Positions 1 through 10,729 of a DNA stretch of 64,000 nt are shown here, in pieces; the stretch's first letter is position 1, and every line of letters begins with the position of its first letter. A program made the translations under genes and the position numbers. Source of the stretch: Amaurobius ferox. Its lineage: Eukaryota > Arthropoda > Arachnida > Araneae > Amaurobiidae. The notes under the pieces are model-generated. The model was given only the letters and a program-made list of their open reading frames with translations, had not been told where the DNA came from and searched no databases. Where the stretch lies: NCBI GenBank assembly GCA_951213105.1, contig OX578135.1, positions 157,985,750 to 158,049,749 of the forward strand, in the 5' to 3' direction.

Positions 1-246
1 AAAATTTATGTCAATCGTTTTCTAATGAAAAATTACATAAGAAATGTCTATTTGTGTAACTTTATTAGCGGTTTTGATTTTTTGACGATTTTTTCAAAAT
101 TTCATTCGAAAATTTAGGGGGTTTCTGAACATTCGATTGCGTATAAAAACAATAGGCTTCCAATGTTTACGGATTGTGATTTTTGTACCAAATTTGGCTC
201 GAATCGGACCATTTACTCGTCAGTTATCGTCTCCACAGACTCACTG

Positions 247-278
<32 letters not shown>

Positions 279-438
279 TTTCACACACACACACACACAC
301 ACACACAGACATCACCTCAAAAATGTTTGATTCGTGATCAGGGATGCTTGAAACGTGCTCTCCCGTCGAAAACTCGAATTCGAATTTTCGACCCCATCAC
401 AATACTTTCCTTATACATTATGTATATAAGGAAAGTAA
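1..438 (+). mobile_element. Helentron-like family A, copy A1 (3' part, cut by window start)
   Basis: This is the 3' half of a roughly 920-bp repeat found many times in the window. It holds the conserved CAGACTCACTGACACAC segment leading into (AC)n, then the CCCGTCGAAAACTCG block. It ends in a terminal hairpin whose arms read ACTTTCCTTATA and TATAAGGAAAGT, at about 404-437. Other copies carry a matching ACTTTCCTTATA box near their 5' end. A 5' subterminal repeat that matches a 3' hairpin arm, plus an internal microsatellite, is the layout known for HINE/DINE-1 (non-autonomous Helentron) elements. No coding capacity is seen. The class is inferred from architecture only. Confidence 0.65.
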
Positions 439-500
439 TATGCATTATGCATACGTGCTGGTTTAAAACATAACTTGAACTCCAAATGGATGATGCTTTT

Positions 501-605
501 ATTACTTTCCGTACATACGTTTCATAATTTGTAGAGAAAGCATTGCGAGGGGTTGAAAATTTGAATTAAAGTTTTTCAACGGATTTAGACGTTTAGACCA
601 TAGAT
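501..605 (-). repeat. Diverged family A-like 3' end
   Basis: A decayed relative of the family A hairpin end. ATTACTTTCC is followed by GAGAAAGCATTGCGAGGGG and an ACGGATTTAGACG block, in the same order as the ends of the better copies. The flanking 605-1218 interval is AT-rich and shows no gene. Confidence 0.35.
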
Positions 606-1220
606 AAACGCGAATTGAATGTTCTTAAAGTGACGCCTGTGTGTATATGTATATGTATGTTTGTATTTATTTGTATGCATCCGAGTGATTCCATACATTA
701 CATGTTGATATTTTAGACTATACTGAATTTTAAGACTTTAGATTTACAATGTTTCTATCAATTCACTTTTATTGTATGATATGAAAACCTGAAAAAAAAT
801 TTTTTATTTTGTTTTAGTGTATTTAAAATAAAAGAGTGGATCCTGAAACTTGTGTTTTACGTACATGTTTTCTACTTTTTAGTGAATTTATAAATAAATA
901 CACAAATCATTAAAACTTGCCCTGTATGAGCTGTCCTGGCAAGATTCAAAATACAAAGAATTAAAATATACCATGAAAAACAACGATATTCCAAAATTGA
1001 TCTGTAAGCTGCCAAGGTTCTCGAGCTGTTTAATAAAAAAAAAATAAATAAATAAAAGGGGGGGGGGACGGTTTCTATGATGGGCGTAGGACAGGCGTGA
1101 CCGGTGAGATTTAAAGAATTAAAATTTACAGCAAAAGTCCTCGACATTCCAAATTCCATGTCACTACGATTAGTAGAACCTGGTAAATTAGGACTTCAAT
1201 GATTTGAAGAGTGAGAAATA

Positions 1221-1754
1221 CAAGGTAGGATCAAAAAGTTCGGAGACTATGCTGATATCTCCAACCCTGATTGGAGGAGAGGGGAACTATTTTACCGTAG
1301 CGTAGAGGCACAGGTGACGCGAGATGTGAAAAGGAAAACGCAGGTCCGCAGTGCAGGGTTTTTCCAGACAATGCGTGTCAGTGAACTGTAGTCGTACGCG
1401 TTCGTCGAAAACGGAAATGACGTTTGAAGAACAACGTACGAATATCAAATTCTGCCAGTGTTTGGGGAAAATTGCACAGCGTTTGGAACATCGCCGACAA
1501 AAACATTGTAATGTTTCTGTCGGCGATTTCCCCCAAAACCTGACAGAATTTGATATTCGCACGTTGTTCTTCAAACGCCATTTCCGTTTTCGACAAACGC
1601 GAACGACTACAGTTCACTGACATGCATTGTCTGGAAAAACACCTGCTTGTTCCTTTTCACATGTGCCTCTACGCCACGGTAAAAAAAATTCCCCTCTCCC
1701 CCAATCAGGGTTGGAGATATCAGCACAGTCTCCGAACTTTTTAATCCTACCTTG
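1221..1754. mobile_element. Foldback element made from the 5' end of a mariner-type transposon
   Basis: This is a near-perfect 534-bp palindrome flanked by a TA duplication (1219-1220 and 1755-1756). Both ends begin CAAGGTAGGAT, and each arm is about 250 bp. Each arm also carries the same short reading frame facing inward. The left arm gives MTFEEQRTNIKFCQCLGKIA and the right arm, on the other strand, MAFEEQRANIKFCQVLGEIA. The EQRxNIKFCxxLGK signature is typical of the N-terminal helix-turn-helix (HTH_48) of mariner/MOS1-like transposases. The element is therefore two inverted copies of a mariner 5' end, including the start of the transposase gene. It contains no catalytic domain and must be non-autonomous. 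A second small palindrome (CATCGCCGACA...TGTCGGCGAT) sits at the centre. Confidence 0.8.
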
Positions 1755-1756
1755 TA

Positions 1757-2311
1757 TATACACTCCGATCGCAGATAAATCGAAGTGTGTAATAGATAAT
1801 ATTACATAGGGGAAAGTCATCTGCTACCCACTTTTGATTTTTATCGCTTTGCGTATACGGGTTGTTAAAATGTTGGCAGCTCACAACTATTTTTTCCGAT
1901 CCCGTTACAAAATATTGTTTTCGCCTACACATACACTAAGTATTGTAAGAAGAAAAAAATTCGTTAACTAAATTTAAAGTTAAGCTTGCTTTTAAACAGA
2001 GTTAAAATGTGCCCCGTCATTAGTTCTTCGACGGTTACGCCCTCCGCCATGCCTGTTAGCTTCCGTAGTTTAAGAATTGATTATGATCGGCAAAAAGTCA
2101 TCGCGAATTCGGGTGTACGCCCCACTTTCTTTGGAAAACATTAGCATTCCGCAGGATTTGGAGCTTATGCAAACATTAACGGACGGAACACTTAAAACAT
2201 GAGGAAGAACAAAAATCTCGAAGAGGAACGAGGACGAAAGCATCTTGAAATAAGTACATTGAACTATGCACCTCCTTTACAAGTTCGTGGCAAACAAAAA
2301 CAAAACAAAAA

Positions 2312-2312
<1 letters not shown>
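1757..2312. other. No gene seen
   Basis: A non-repetitive interval between two mobile elements. No exon with convincing splice sites or protein similarity was found on either strand. Confidence 0.5.
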
Positions 2313-2350
<38 letters not shown>

Positions 2351-2361
2351 TTTTTTGTTTT

Positions 2362-2426
<65 letters not shown>
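2313..2426. repeat. (TA)n microsatellite in two blocks
   Basis: Two long AT dinucleotide runs are separated by TTAGTTTTTTGTTTTGTTTA. They lie directly next to the TA target of the following TIR element. Confidence 0.95.
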
Positions 2427-3347
2427 CAGGGTGTCCCAAAAACATTGACCACCTCGGCTTTTATTCCTTAAATATTGACCTTAGACATATATAATAATTT
2501 ACAAAGTTGCGTAAAAAGAGGTACAGAATTTTATGAAATCGATTAAAATTTTCAGGGGATTAAATTTGAAGAAATACAAAATTTATATTTTTATATGGCC
2601 CCATACAAAAACATTTCTAATGAGTAAAATGTGCCCCATACACTAATAAGGTGATATACAAAATTTCATCATTTTATCATAAAATGTCCCAGGGATATGA
2701 AAAGACATTAATACTGATTTAAACCACTTTTCGATACATCGACATGTGTTCTCAGAAGGGAAAAATCATGTCGGCAGATCGCATTTCAGGGGTCATACAC
2801 AAATTACGAAAGAAAACAATGATTATATAAATGAATAATAATTTTTCATTTATGGGGATAAAAGTATCTACACTGTGTAGAAATAATAACTTTACACAAA
2901 GATTACAAAGCTTGTTCAAAGTGTTTTCCATCCATGCCAAAGATCCATTAAAGATAAGAGGCAGATATTATTTGCCTATGATGCATTTCTGCGTTGCGTC
3001 ATTTGCACTCTTGCTATAAACATTTACATTTTAATGTGTGAATAATCCCTCATCAACTGTGTTTAAACATATCTCTGGGACTTTTTATGATAAAATGCTG
3101 AAATTTTGTACATCACCTTATTAGTGTATCTGGCACATTTTACTCATTGGAAATGTTTTTTGTACGGGGGTCGTATAGAAATTTAAATTATATATTTTTT
3201 CAAATTTAATCCTCTGAAAATTTGTATCGATTTCATAAAATTCTTCACCTTTTTTTACGCAACTTTGTAATTTATTATATATGTCCAAGATCAATATTTG
3301 AGTATTTAAGGAATAAAAGCCGAGGTCAATGTTTTTGGGACACCCTG
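2427..3347. mobile_element. CAGGGTGTCCC long-TIR element, copy B1
   Basis: A 921-bp element whose termini CAGGGTGTCCCAAAAACATT are mirrored at the right end, with TA duplicated on both sides (2425-2426 and 3348-3349). The inverted arms extend about 280 bp with indels. They include a shared stretch reading AGTAAAATGTGCC and a TAATAAGGTGATRTACAAAAT block. Only about 300 bp in the middle is unique. No transposase is present. TA duplication and CAGGG ends suggest a Tc1/mariner-mobilised MITE. The second copy (26645-27541) carries the core in the opposite orientation. Confidence 0.85.
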
Positions 3348-3356
3348 TATATATAC

Positions 3357-3449
3357 TTCTGTTTAAGTTGTTGGCATATTTTAAGTTAGGGTTTTATGAG
3401 TTACAACTTCCCTCTATTCTATCATTGGATTTTCACATTATATTATATA

Positions 3450-3496
<47 letters not shown>

Positions 3497-3596
3497 TATG
3501 AATATATTACATCCTTTTATGTTGTTAGCATGTTTTATGTTAAGGGTTTATGAGTTACAACTTCTCGTTACAACTTGGAATTTCATATTATAATTT

Positions 3597-3636
<40 letters not shown>

Positions 3637-3640
3637 AATA
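3357..3640 (+). repeat. Two-unit tandem duplication ending in (TA)n
   Basis: Two diverged units of about 150 bp follow each other. Both contain TTGTTRGCATRTTTTA, then GGGTTTATGAGTTACAACTT, and both end in a (TA)n run (about 3450-3490 and 3600-3630). It looks like a duplication mediated by the microsatellite. Confidence 0.6.
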
Positions 3641-4480
3641 TAATAATAATAATAACCAATTCCAAGTCATCATGAAATATTTAAATCATCAAGGCCGTCA
3701 AACCAAGGCCTCTATGCCGATAAAAGAAATGAACATCACCGACTTAAAATCGGAGATTAACCAGCATTAAATTCCTCTTCAGGTCTGCGCATCTAATTCT
3801 GATTAACCCAAACAAATGCCTGTTTCAGATTTGGCAATAGTAAGTTACTATAAATGCCAAAACTCAGACTACAGATACTAAAAGAGGAAGAATTGAAGAA
3901 AAGAAAAATAGGAAATCAAGCATTACCATGTTCCGTGCAGCATGAACTTTCGTACACGTGTTGAGAATGACGAAATATATCATGGGAAATAGAAGGTGAT
4001 CTTCCCTAGAACCCGTCCAGTGAGTTAAGAGTACGAGACAAGACAATTACCCATAAGGAGAACAGAATATGAACATGAAGCATAGATGAGAAATCTTACT
4101 ATACAAGTGATTCATAGATGAAATGAATAAACGAGAATGCCACTATCACCATTATAAGGGGGCTCAATTCGTAGTATCAAACAGGCTAAAGTTACATATT
4201 TTTAGCGAAAATAAAATTCAAAACATTACATGTTAATGTATCTTTTTTTGAGATTTTATTATTTTACAAATCTTGTTTAGTTTATTTTATTATTATTCAT
4301 TTTTATTAAATTATATAATTAATAAATAATTATATATATATATATTTGTCCTATATTATTAGCCGCCATAATTGGAAAAGTTGCCTTGGATGTTATCGAT
4401 TGATAGTTAATATACTGAGTTAATAATTTTAATTACGAAATTGGGAGTATATGCATTATTAGTCGCTGCATTTAATCTAT
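3641..4480. other. No gene seen
   Basis: AT-rich sequence without recognisable repeats, splice-flanked frames or protein similarity. Confidence 0.5.
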
Positions 4481-4489
4481 ATATACTAA

Positions 4490-5873
4490 TTGCCAAGTGT
4501 CCGTCTGTCTGTCTGCCTGTCCGTTTGTCACGCTTTTTTCAGGCACTTCCCGAATAGATAGAGACTTGCAATTTGGTACAAGGGTCGATCGTTCGATAAA
4601 ACCCCCTGGAAAAATCGAATTTTTCGAATGTTCTGTAGAGGGTGTGCTCCACACCAAAACGTTCGAAAAGTGAAATGATAGGAAAGCATACTTTGTGATG
4701 AGATAGATATTTCAAATTTAGAGTGTATGTAAGCCATTCGATAGGACGAAAGTGTGCAATTTCAGAATTTCAATATTATGTTACTCTAGAAGAGGGTGCC
4801 GCGCACCGAAATGTTCGATTTGCTGAACAAATGAGAAACGCTCACTTTAAATTTGATAGAAGGTTGAAATTTGGTATATGAGCAAATAATTTGATAAAAA
4901 CACCCAAGACAAAAGTGTTTTTCAAAAATGTTCGTTTAAAGGGATGTTCCAGAGAAAAATGTTTAAAAAGTGAAATAATGAAAAATCATGTTTTGAGATG
5001 CGAAAGAAACTTCAAATTTCGTGTACGGGTAGATAGTTTGAAAGGAGGAGCACGTACAATTTCAGTTTTCCGATATTTTCTACTTTAGGAGGTGTCGCAA
5101 ACTCAAATGTTCGATTTTCCGAAATGAGAAAGGCTTCCTTTTAAAATGTCATAGAGGCTTGATATTTGGTATATGGGACAATTATCTGAAAAAACCCCAA
5201 GAATAGAGTTTTCAAAACTGTTTATTTAAGGGGGTGGTTACTCCACGAAAACGTTCGAAAAGTGAAATAATTAATAAAATATGCTTCGCGATGGAATAAA
5301 AACGTGAAATTTGGTGTACAGGCAGATAGTTTAAAAAAGAAAGAAAGTGTGCAATAGAAAATTTCGAATATTTGTAATTTTTGGGGGTTCCGCGCACCAA
5401 AACGTTCGAAAAGTGAAATGATAAAAAACATGCATTGCGATGAGATAGAAACTTCAAATGTGGTGTGTGGGTATATCGTCCGAAAGGAAAAAGTGTGCAA
5501 TTTCAGATTTCCAATATTTGCTACTTTAAGGGGTGTTACATTTCAGAATGTTCGATTTGCCTAATAAATAAAAAACGCCTACTTTTAAATTTGATAGAGG
5601 CTTGAAATTTGGTATATGAGCTAATCATGTGATAAAAAATCCAAGACGAATAGAGTTTTTCCATAAATGTTCATTTAAGAGGGTGCTCCACATAAAAACG
5701 TTCGAAAAGTGGAATGATAACATTGCATGCTTCAGAATGAGACATAAAATTTGGTGTACGAGTAGATAGTTCGAAAGGAAGAAAGTGAGCAATTTAAGTT
5801 TTCCAATATTTACTTCTTTAGGGGGTTCCGCACACCAAAAATTTCGTTCTTCCGAATAAATATGAAACGCGAA
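4490..5873 (-). repeat. GTCY microsatellite plus alternating A/B tandem array of about 148-bp monomers
   Basis: The segment begins with GTCCGTCTGTCTGTCTGCC at about 4498, then carries nine monomers of about 148 bp. Type A monomers contain GTTCGAAAAGTGAAATGAT (near 4661, 4962, 5254, 5404, 5700). Type B monomers contain GTTCGATTTGC followed by a GAAACGC block (near 4813, 5109, 5549, 5842). The order is A-B-A-B-A-A-B-A-B, a dimeric higher-order pattern with one slip. A shared GTGTGCAATTTCAG box sits ahead of most monomers. On the minus strand the array begins exactly where the reverse transcriptase relic ends, so both probably belong to one element. Confidence 0.7.
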
Positions 5874-6600
5874 TTATGAAAAAAATTTACGTTTTCCGGG
5901 ATTGCTTATTGTGGGGCCGTTGATTTTCAACGGGTATTCGGCTAGTAATTCTATAAAATGTGGTAATTTAAAATTGTCATCACAAATTTTATTGATTCTA
6001 AGAACCTGGTTTGATATAATATTTCTAAATACTGAAATATGCAAACAAGAGTCAAAGTGTTGAAGTTTAAATGTATTAAAATTAAAATTTTGTCTTTTAT
6101 CATATAAGATTACAGCCAGATTACAGTTTTGTAAATCTAAATTTAAATCTAAAAAGTTTGCTATATTAGAGTTATTATTACTTGCATTTAATTGTAAATT
6201 ATTAGGATAAAAGTTAAATACTGTAGGATTATTATTATGGGATACACGTAATATGTCATCTAAATATCTAAACATGTGCATATTATGCAAACCAGGATTA
6301 ATGTATTTTCATAGAAGAATAAATGCAGATTGGGCAATAATGATGAGGCACACACCCCTTGTGGGATACCAAGCTGCTGTTTAAAGAAAGAACCACCATG
6401 ATGAATATAATTCTCGTAGAGAGTGAAGTTAAGTAGTTTTTTAAAAAGATATGTTGAATATTTTAGGGTGATATTATATTTTTCAAAAATTTCTAAAATA
6501 ATTCGATACAGATCATCTATATCGATATTATTGAACAAATCTTTGAAATCAAAAGTATAAATACTGTGGTCAGAGTTTTTAATTTCTTAACTAATTCAAA
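5874..6600 (-). pseudogene. Reverse transcriptase relic, Penelope-like affinity suspected
   Basis: Two overlapping frames on the minus strand form one broken reverse transcriptase. The upstream part reads FDFKDLFNNIDIDDLYRI, then LGIPQGVCASSLLPNLHLFF. After a frameshift near 6270 it continues with the catalytic-type MFRYLDDILR, then FLDLNLDL, ILYDKRQNFNF and ISNQVLRINKIC. The order (FDxKxLxxNI, GIPQG, FRYLDD, then a YDKR block) matches a group of invertebrate retroelement RTs that I associate with Penelope-like elements, but I cannot search to confirm this. The 5' part (6600-6790) is full of stops. No endonuclease domain is visible. The C-terminus ends at 5874, where the tandem array starts. 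It is inactive because of the frameshift and stops. Confidence 0.7.
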
Positions 6601-6885
6601 GTTTAATTCTCATATTTATATAAAGTATAACATATATTTAAAAATTCACGAAAATTCGTCTATTAATAATACCGATTCCGTTTAAATCTTTTTTGAAAGA
6701 TATTTCTTGGATCTTTCCGTTAGTGTCAAGATGGAAACTCTGTGATAATGTTTTCGATCGCTAAGGTTCCGATTTATGAGAAAATCGGTCTAAATGGCAG
6801 TTTATCATTGAATAAATAAAAAACAAATTTGAATTTTTTACGAAATGTTTGCTTTCAGGAACTGAGGCCCTAGACAGATATCTTA

Positions 6886-7821
6886 TTACTTTCCTTATAT
6901 ACATAATGTATAAGGAAAGTATTGTGACGGGGTCGAAAATTCGATTTCGAGTTTTCGACGGGAGAGCACGATTCAAGCATCCCTGATCACGAATCAAACA
7001 TTTTTGAGGTGATGTCTGTATGTGTGTGTGTGTGTGTGAGTGAAAGTATGTGTGTGTGTGTATCAGTGAGTCTGTGGAGACGATATCTCACGAACGAATG
7101 GACCGATTCGAACGAAATTTGGTACAAAAATTCACAATCCGTGAATACTGGAAGCCTATTGTTTTTAAACGTAATCGAATGTTCAGAATCCCCCTAAATT
7201 TTCGAATGAAATTTTGAAAAAATCACCAAAAAACCAAAACCTTTAATAAAGTTACGCAAGTAGACATTTCTTATATAATTTTTCCTTAAAAAACGATTGG
7301 CATAAACTTTAGAACGCTTGCACGAACCGTTCTCGAGATATTGCACATTTTTCAAATAAATTTATCAAAAAGTCCCATAAATTAAAACAAAAAAATTAAC
7401 TCTTGAGAAACATGTTCACTTTTCATATGTAATATCATGCGATAAATTGAGTGACATCATACTCGTGGAACTAGCTCGTTCCATTCAGGAAAAAAGATAC
7501 TTTGAGTAATACTTTTGTATTTGAACGCCAATAGTCATTTATCCGCTGTAAGAATAACTTATTTCTCCGTCCACAACGCTTGGCGAGATTTTGGCGACAA
7601 ATTTGGCGGATGTCGCCAACTTGGCGACTTTTTAAATGTTGCCAAATTAACGAAATCTCGCCAAATGGATAAAAATGACACTAAATCAATAAAAATGAGA
7701 AAATTCAATATCTTGGAAAGAATATGAGGATCTACTATAAGAATAACCGATTTTTTTTACTGTAAAAGTAGTAAATTCATCGCATTATATAAGGAAAGTC
7801 ATGTGTTGCCCACATCAGATT
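6886..7821 (-). mobile_element. Helentron-like family A, copy A2
   Basis: A full-length copy in minus orientation. The hairpin TTTCCTTATATACATAATG with its mirrored arm is at 6886-6920. The (TG)n tract is at 7018-7065. An internal inverted array of TTGGCGAC/GTCGCCAA words is at 7570-7670. The opposite end reads AAGGAAAGTCATGTGTTGCC then CACATCAGA before a T run. It has no coding potential. Confidence 0.7.
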
Positions 7822-7824
7822 TTT

Positions 7825-8560
7825 TTATTATTATAGCTCTTTGAAATAAACGCAATTGAAATCTACAATTTGTAATATAGAAGCATCGTCTGAGGATGTG
7901 GAAAAGTCAATCGCGTATAGTCGGAGATTTCAACTGAATCGCATCTTAAATTGAATCAGAAGCAATCACGCCACTACCTCGTCAAATATCAAGTTCAGAA
8001 GATTCGTATCTTAAGAGTGAATCTCTCTATCTATCATCCACGAAAGATTCTCGCCTTATCAATCACCATTCAGTCCGGGACTCCACCGACGCGTTCGCTC
8101 GGAACGGCTATCACATCTCGGTTCACTCAAAGCCTCGACCTCAGAATTCCCGATTACAATTAAAACCATAAAGCGTGACCACGCGGGATCGAGAGTTCAG
8201 CAGGAAGAGAACTCGGAAGACTCTAACTTAAAACGAATTTTAAATTCGAGCATACACCCACCAGCAGGAGGGGGAGAATCAGGGTCAGAGCTTGTCATTC
8301 AACCTGCAACGGAGTAGTGAGGTTTTAGCTATATTAGGTAATCAGTTTTAAACTCAATAGTATGATGTATAACCTGCGGTAAATATCGAAGCGTTTATGA
8401 TGAACAAGGCAGTATAAAACTTCTAAAAATTTTAACAACCGGCACGTTTCTAAATACTATATGATTCAATTGTAATTTACGTTAGGTTATAAATTAATAG
8501 ATAAAATACAAATGAATTTAACATCGTTATTTTTTCCAAAGGCCTTGCGGGGACTCTTTT
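7825..8560. other. Unclassified, possibly old LTR-element leader
   Basis: No gene is seen. A purine-rich AGCAGGAGGGGGAGAATCAG at 8262 and the nearby gypsy fragment make an LTR-retroelement leader conceivable, but neither terminal repeats nor a primer site could be shown. Confidence 0.3.
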
Positions 8561-8561
8561 C

Positions 8562-8715
8562 CCCGATGGTGGGGGATAGGTTTGAACTCGGAACTTTTAG
8601 TATGCTGATCCTCCTCTATACCGTTAGGTCCAAAAGAATTCTTAGGGTCCGAAGGTATAATCGGGAAGGTCTTTCGTAGCAATGAGTGACGGAATGTAAT
8701 CCTGCCACACGCTCA
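8562..8715 (-). mobile_element. SINE2-like tRNA-related repeat, copy 1
   Basis: About 150 bp shared with 9072-9232. Read on the minus strand it carries GAGTTCAAACCTATCCCCCA (a B-box-like GTTCRAACC) downstream of an A-box-like GGACCTAACGG, and a GTCACTCATTGCTACG block. This suggests a tRNA-derived SINE, although I could not define target-site duplications. Confidence 0.5.
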
Positions 8716-8725
8716 ACTGCAGAGG

Positions 8726-8867
8726 CCGCAAGATCCCCCAGAACGCATTTAGAAATATTTAGATTAATTCCGTAGTTATCTAGACGTTGGAACACCTGTT
8801 TTAGGTGGAGTTTGTACTTTTCTTCACTCCCGGAAAAAACAAAAATGTCAAAGCAAAATAGAAGCAA
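8726..8867 (-). pseudogene. Ty3/gypsy reverse transcriptase fragment
   Basis: The minus-strand frame reads DIFVFSGSEEKYKLHLKQVF then RLDNYGINLNISKCVLG. This is the region just after the YxDD box in Ty3/gypsy polymerases, whose usual form is DDILVFSxSxEEHxxHLxxVFxRLxxxGLxLNxxKC. The catalytic YIDD is not preserved upstream, and the frame runs into the SINE2-like repeat. Only about 47 residues of a polyprotein exceeding 1000 residues remain, so it is dead. Confidence 0.75.
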
Positions 8868-9071
8868 TAAGCAAAAGCAATAAGCAAAACAGAAACTTAG
8901 ATCCCCTAAAATTCCATCTAACGTTGAAAAGTTTGAGCTGCGTTACATAATCCAAAATTGAGATAGAGAAACTCGTATAGGCCAAATAGTGTCGTTATTG
9001 CCGTGTTGGAGAGAGAAAAGGTTGCGTGGCCGTTTTTCATCCGTGGTTATCAACTGCGGGGAGCCGCTGTT

Positions 9072-9232
9072 CCAAGATGGTGGGGGATAGGTTCGAACTC
9101 GGAACCTAACCTAGAGCTTGCTGATCCTCCTCTATGCCGTTAGGCCCAAACGAATTCTTCGGGCCCGAAGGAATAATCGGGAATGTCTTCCGTAGCAGTG
9201 AGTGACGCAATGCAGCCCCGCCATAGCCTAAA
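9072..9232 (-). mobile_element. SINE2-like tRNA-related repeat, copy 2
   Basis: Better preserved than the copy at 8562-8715 and in the same orientation. On the minus strand it shows GGGCCTAACGGCATAGAGGA (A-box-like), then CGAGTTCGAACCTATCCCCC (B box GTTCGAACC). The upstream part reads TGCGTCACTCACTGCTACGG. Confidence 0.5.
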
Positions 9233-9420
9233 TCAAGAAAATAGGTTTTCCGAAAAGTGATAGTGATTTAACCAGTTTTCCTCCAATAGTGTGTGATCGG
9301 TTTTTCGACCAGCGGCGTAGTAACAGATCACAGATTCAGTCAATGAGAGTTATAGATTCAAGCAATGGACATCATAACCCCTATTGTCAATGCCGATTTA
9401 TCTGTTGCCGGGGCCCCTAG

Positions 9421-9633
9421 GCAAAAGCAAATTTTAAGTCTCTCAAAACTTTTATAGGGGTGAAGAGCATCACTATGCTTTTCATTACTTCGCCACTGAT
9501 GAAGGACATAGTGATGCCCGAAAGCGCCTTGACCGTGTAATTTTTGTATGTCGAGGAAAGGACGTTTAAACTTATTTTTGGTTGTCTTTGATTTTAATAT
9601 TTAATTAAAGTTGACGTGTATCCATACTATTTA
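9421..9633 (+). mobile_element. Hammerhead-bearing retroelement fragment H1
   Basis: Shares with the insertion at 39715-39943 the run ACTTCGCCACTGATGA, then a GAAAGCGC block, GGTTGTCTTTGATTTTAA and GTTGACGTGTATCCATACT. It preserves the longest 3' end of the family, with TTAATTAAAGTTGACGTG after the GTTGTCTTT box. The left boundary is approximate, and no target duplication was found. Confidence 0.55.
9492..9534 (+). ncRNA. Hammerhead ribozyme-like motif H1 (probably degenerate)
   Basis: The order is GCCA (helix I), CTGATGA (core), an extra A, GGACAT-AGTG-ATGCCC (helix II with one A-C mismatch), GAA, then AGCGCC in place of palindromic AGCGCT, and GACC where TGGC is expected. The core box is intact. 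Helices I and III are damaged compared with the copy at 49366. Confidence 0.5.
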
Positions 9634-10634
9634 TTAATGAATAATGTTTTAAAGGTGTGGACGCTCACGCCAGCTAATTTCTGGCTGGTGTAAATCCTTA
9701 TAGTGGCATTTTTAACTTCACACATGATTCGCATTTTCCTATGGTCCAAATTGATTTATCAAGTCACCAAACTAATCATAAAGTAATCATTTGATTTTTT
9801 CATTGAATTCTAGAAAGCTGATAGTATCCAAATCAGTGGTGGATTGGCGAGCTGCGATATTTCGTATAATATTATCTTCGTTGTAACATCGCACAGTGGA
9901 CATGAGTATGTTTAGAAGGGGTTGGAGAGATATCTAAGCTCCCTTTCCCCCTTGGGAATTTTTTCATTATTTGAGATATTTTTCATTTCCTACAGTTTGA
10001 TAACATTACAATTAGAAAATCAAAAATTTGGACAAAATAAAAATACTTCTTTAGGACGATTTCTTCAGGATGGAAAGACAGCAACTGCTTCAATCAAAGC
10101 AACAGAAAGCAACCGCGACAGAAGAATATCTTGCTTTGACAGAGGCGGTTCCTCTGTCTTTACATCCTGAATAAAGAGGCTGTTTTAATCTCAAAAACCG
10201 ATTGCTACTTTTTATCAATTAATTGCTGTACTTAGAGAGGTTTATTCTTTCAGTATTGTATAAGAGTCGCAGAATCTGGCGGAAGCTAAAAATTGACTAT
10301 TTTACACCGACTTGAGGATGAAATTTTGCAAATTGCTCTGATATCACAATTTAAGTTATTAAAGTAATAAGAAAGTTTCATATAAAACAGCATATACCAC
10401 AAAATTGTGTCAAAATAGTTTGAAGGCAAAGAACAGACTTCTTTCCAAGTCGGAGACAGATTAGAAGATATCCCCAGGTGGCCGTGAGGTTTAAACAGTA
10501 TTACGGGGAGTCTTGGGATCAAAATCTCTTTTTCAGCGAGGCACTTGTCAGGGGAGGTGGTCAGCAGAATCAGATAGGGTCCAAAGATTACCTTCCAAGT
10601 CATGACACCAGTAGCCGATGGTTTTAAACACTGA
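9634..10634. other. No exon recognised; holds an 18-bp inverted repeat
   Basis: Contains the inverted repeat at 10064-10171. An AATAAA on the minus strand at 10241-10246 could serve the host gene if its last exon is at 10635-10674. Nothing else is recognised. Confidence 0.4.
10064..10171. repeat. Inverted repeat with 18-bp arms
   Basis: TTCAGGATGGAAAGACAG (10064-10081) faces CTGTCTTTACATCCTGAA (10154-10171). The arms differ at one position and enclose about 70 bp. It may be a small MITE or foldback remnant. Confidence 0.55.
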
Positions 10635-10674
10635 TTACAAAATCTTATCCACACCGTCACCTGGAAGAGCACGA
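10635..10674 (-). CDS. Tentative terminal exon of the cysteine-rich host gene
   Basis: On the minus strand a pyrimidine-rich tract (TTCTCTCCTCCCTCGCTGC) leads to an AAAG acceptor at 10675. With a one-base lead, which the exon at 13121-13235 requires, the joined frame reads C-RALPGDGVDKIL and then TAA. Two other AG sites compete. The upstream one (CTCCAG) would add a short hydrophobic stretch beginning MAGFLFGF. The downstream one would stop at once. A minus-strand AATAAA lies about 390 bases further on. Phase and tract support it, but no conserved domain does, so the true last exon could be elsewhere. Confidence 0.3.
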
Positions 10675-10729
10675 CTTTGCAGCGAGGGAGGAGAGAACCC
10701 AAACAAGAAACCCGCCATGCTGGAGTCAA

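Noticed and set aside
2199..2471. Open frames rich in YIYIYI across the AT run
   Set aside because: Produced entirely by the (TA)n microsatellite.
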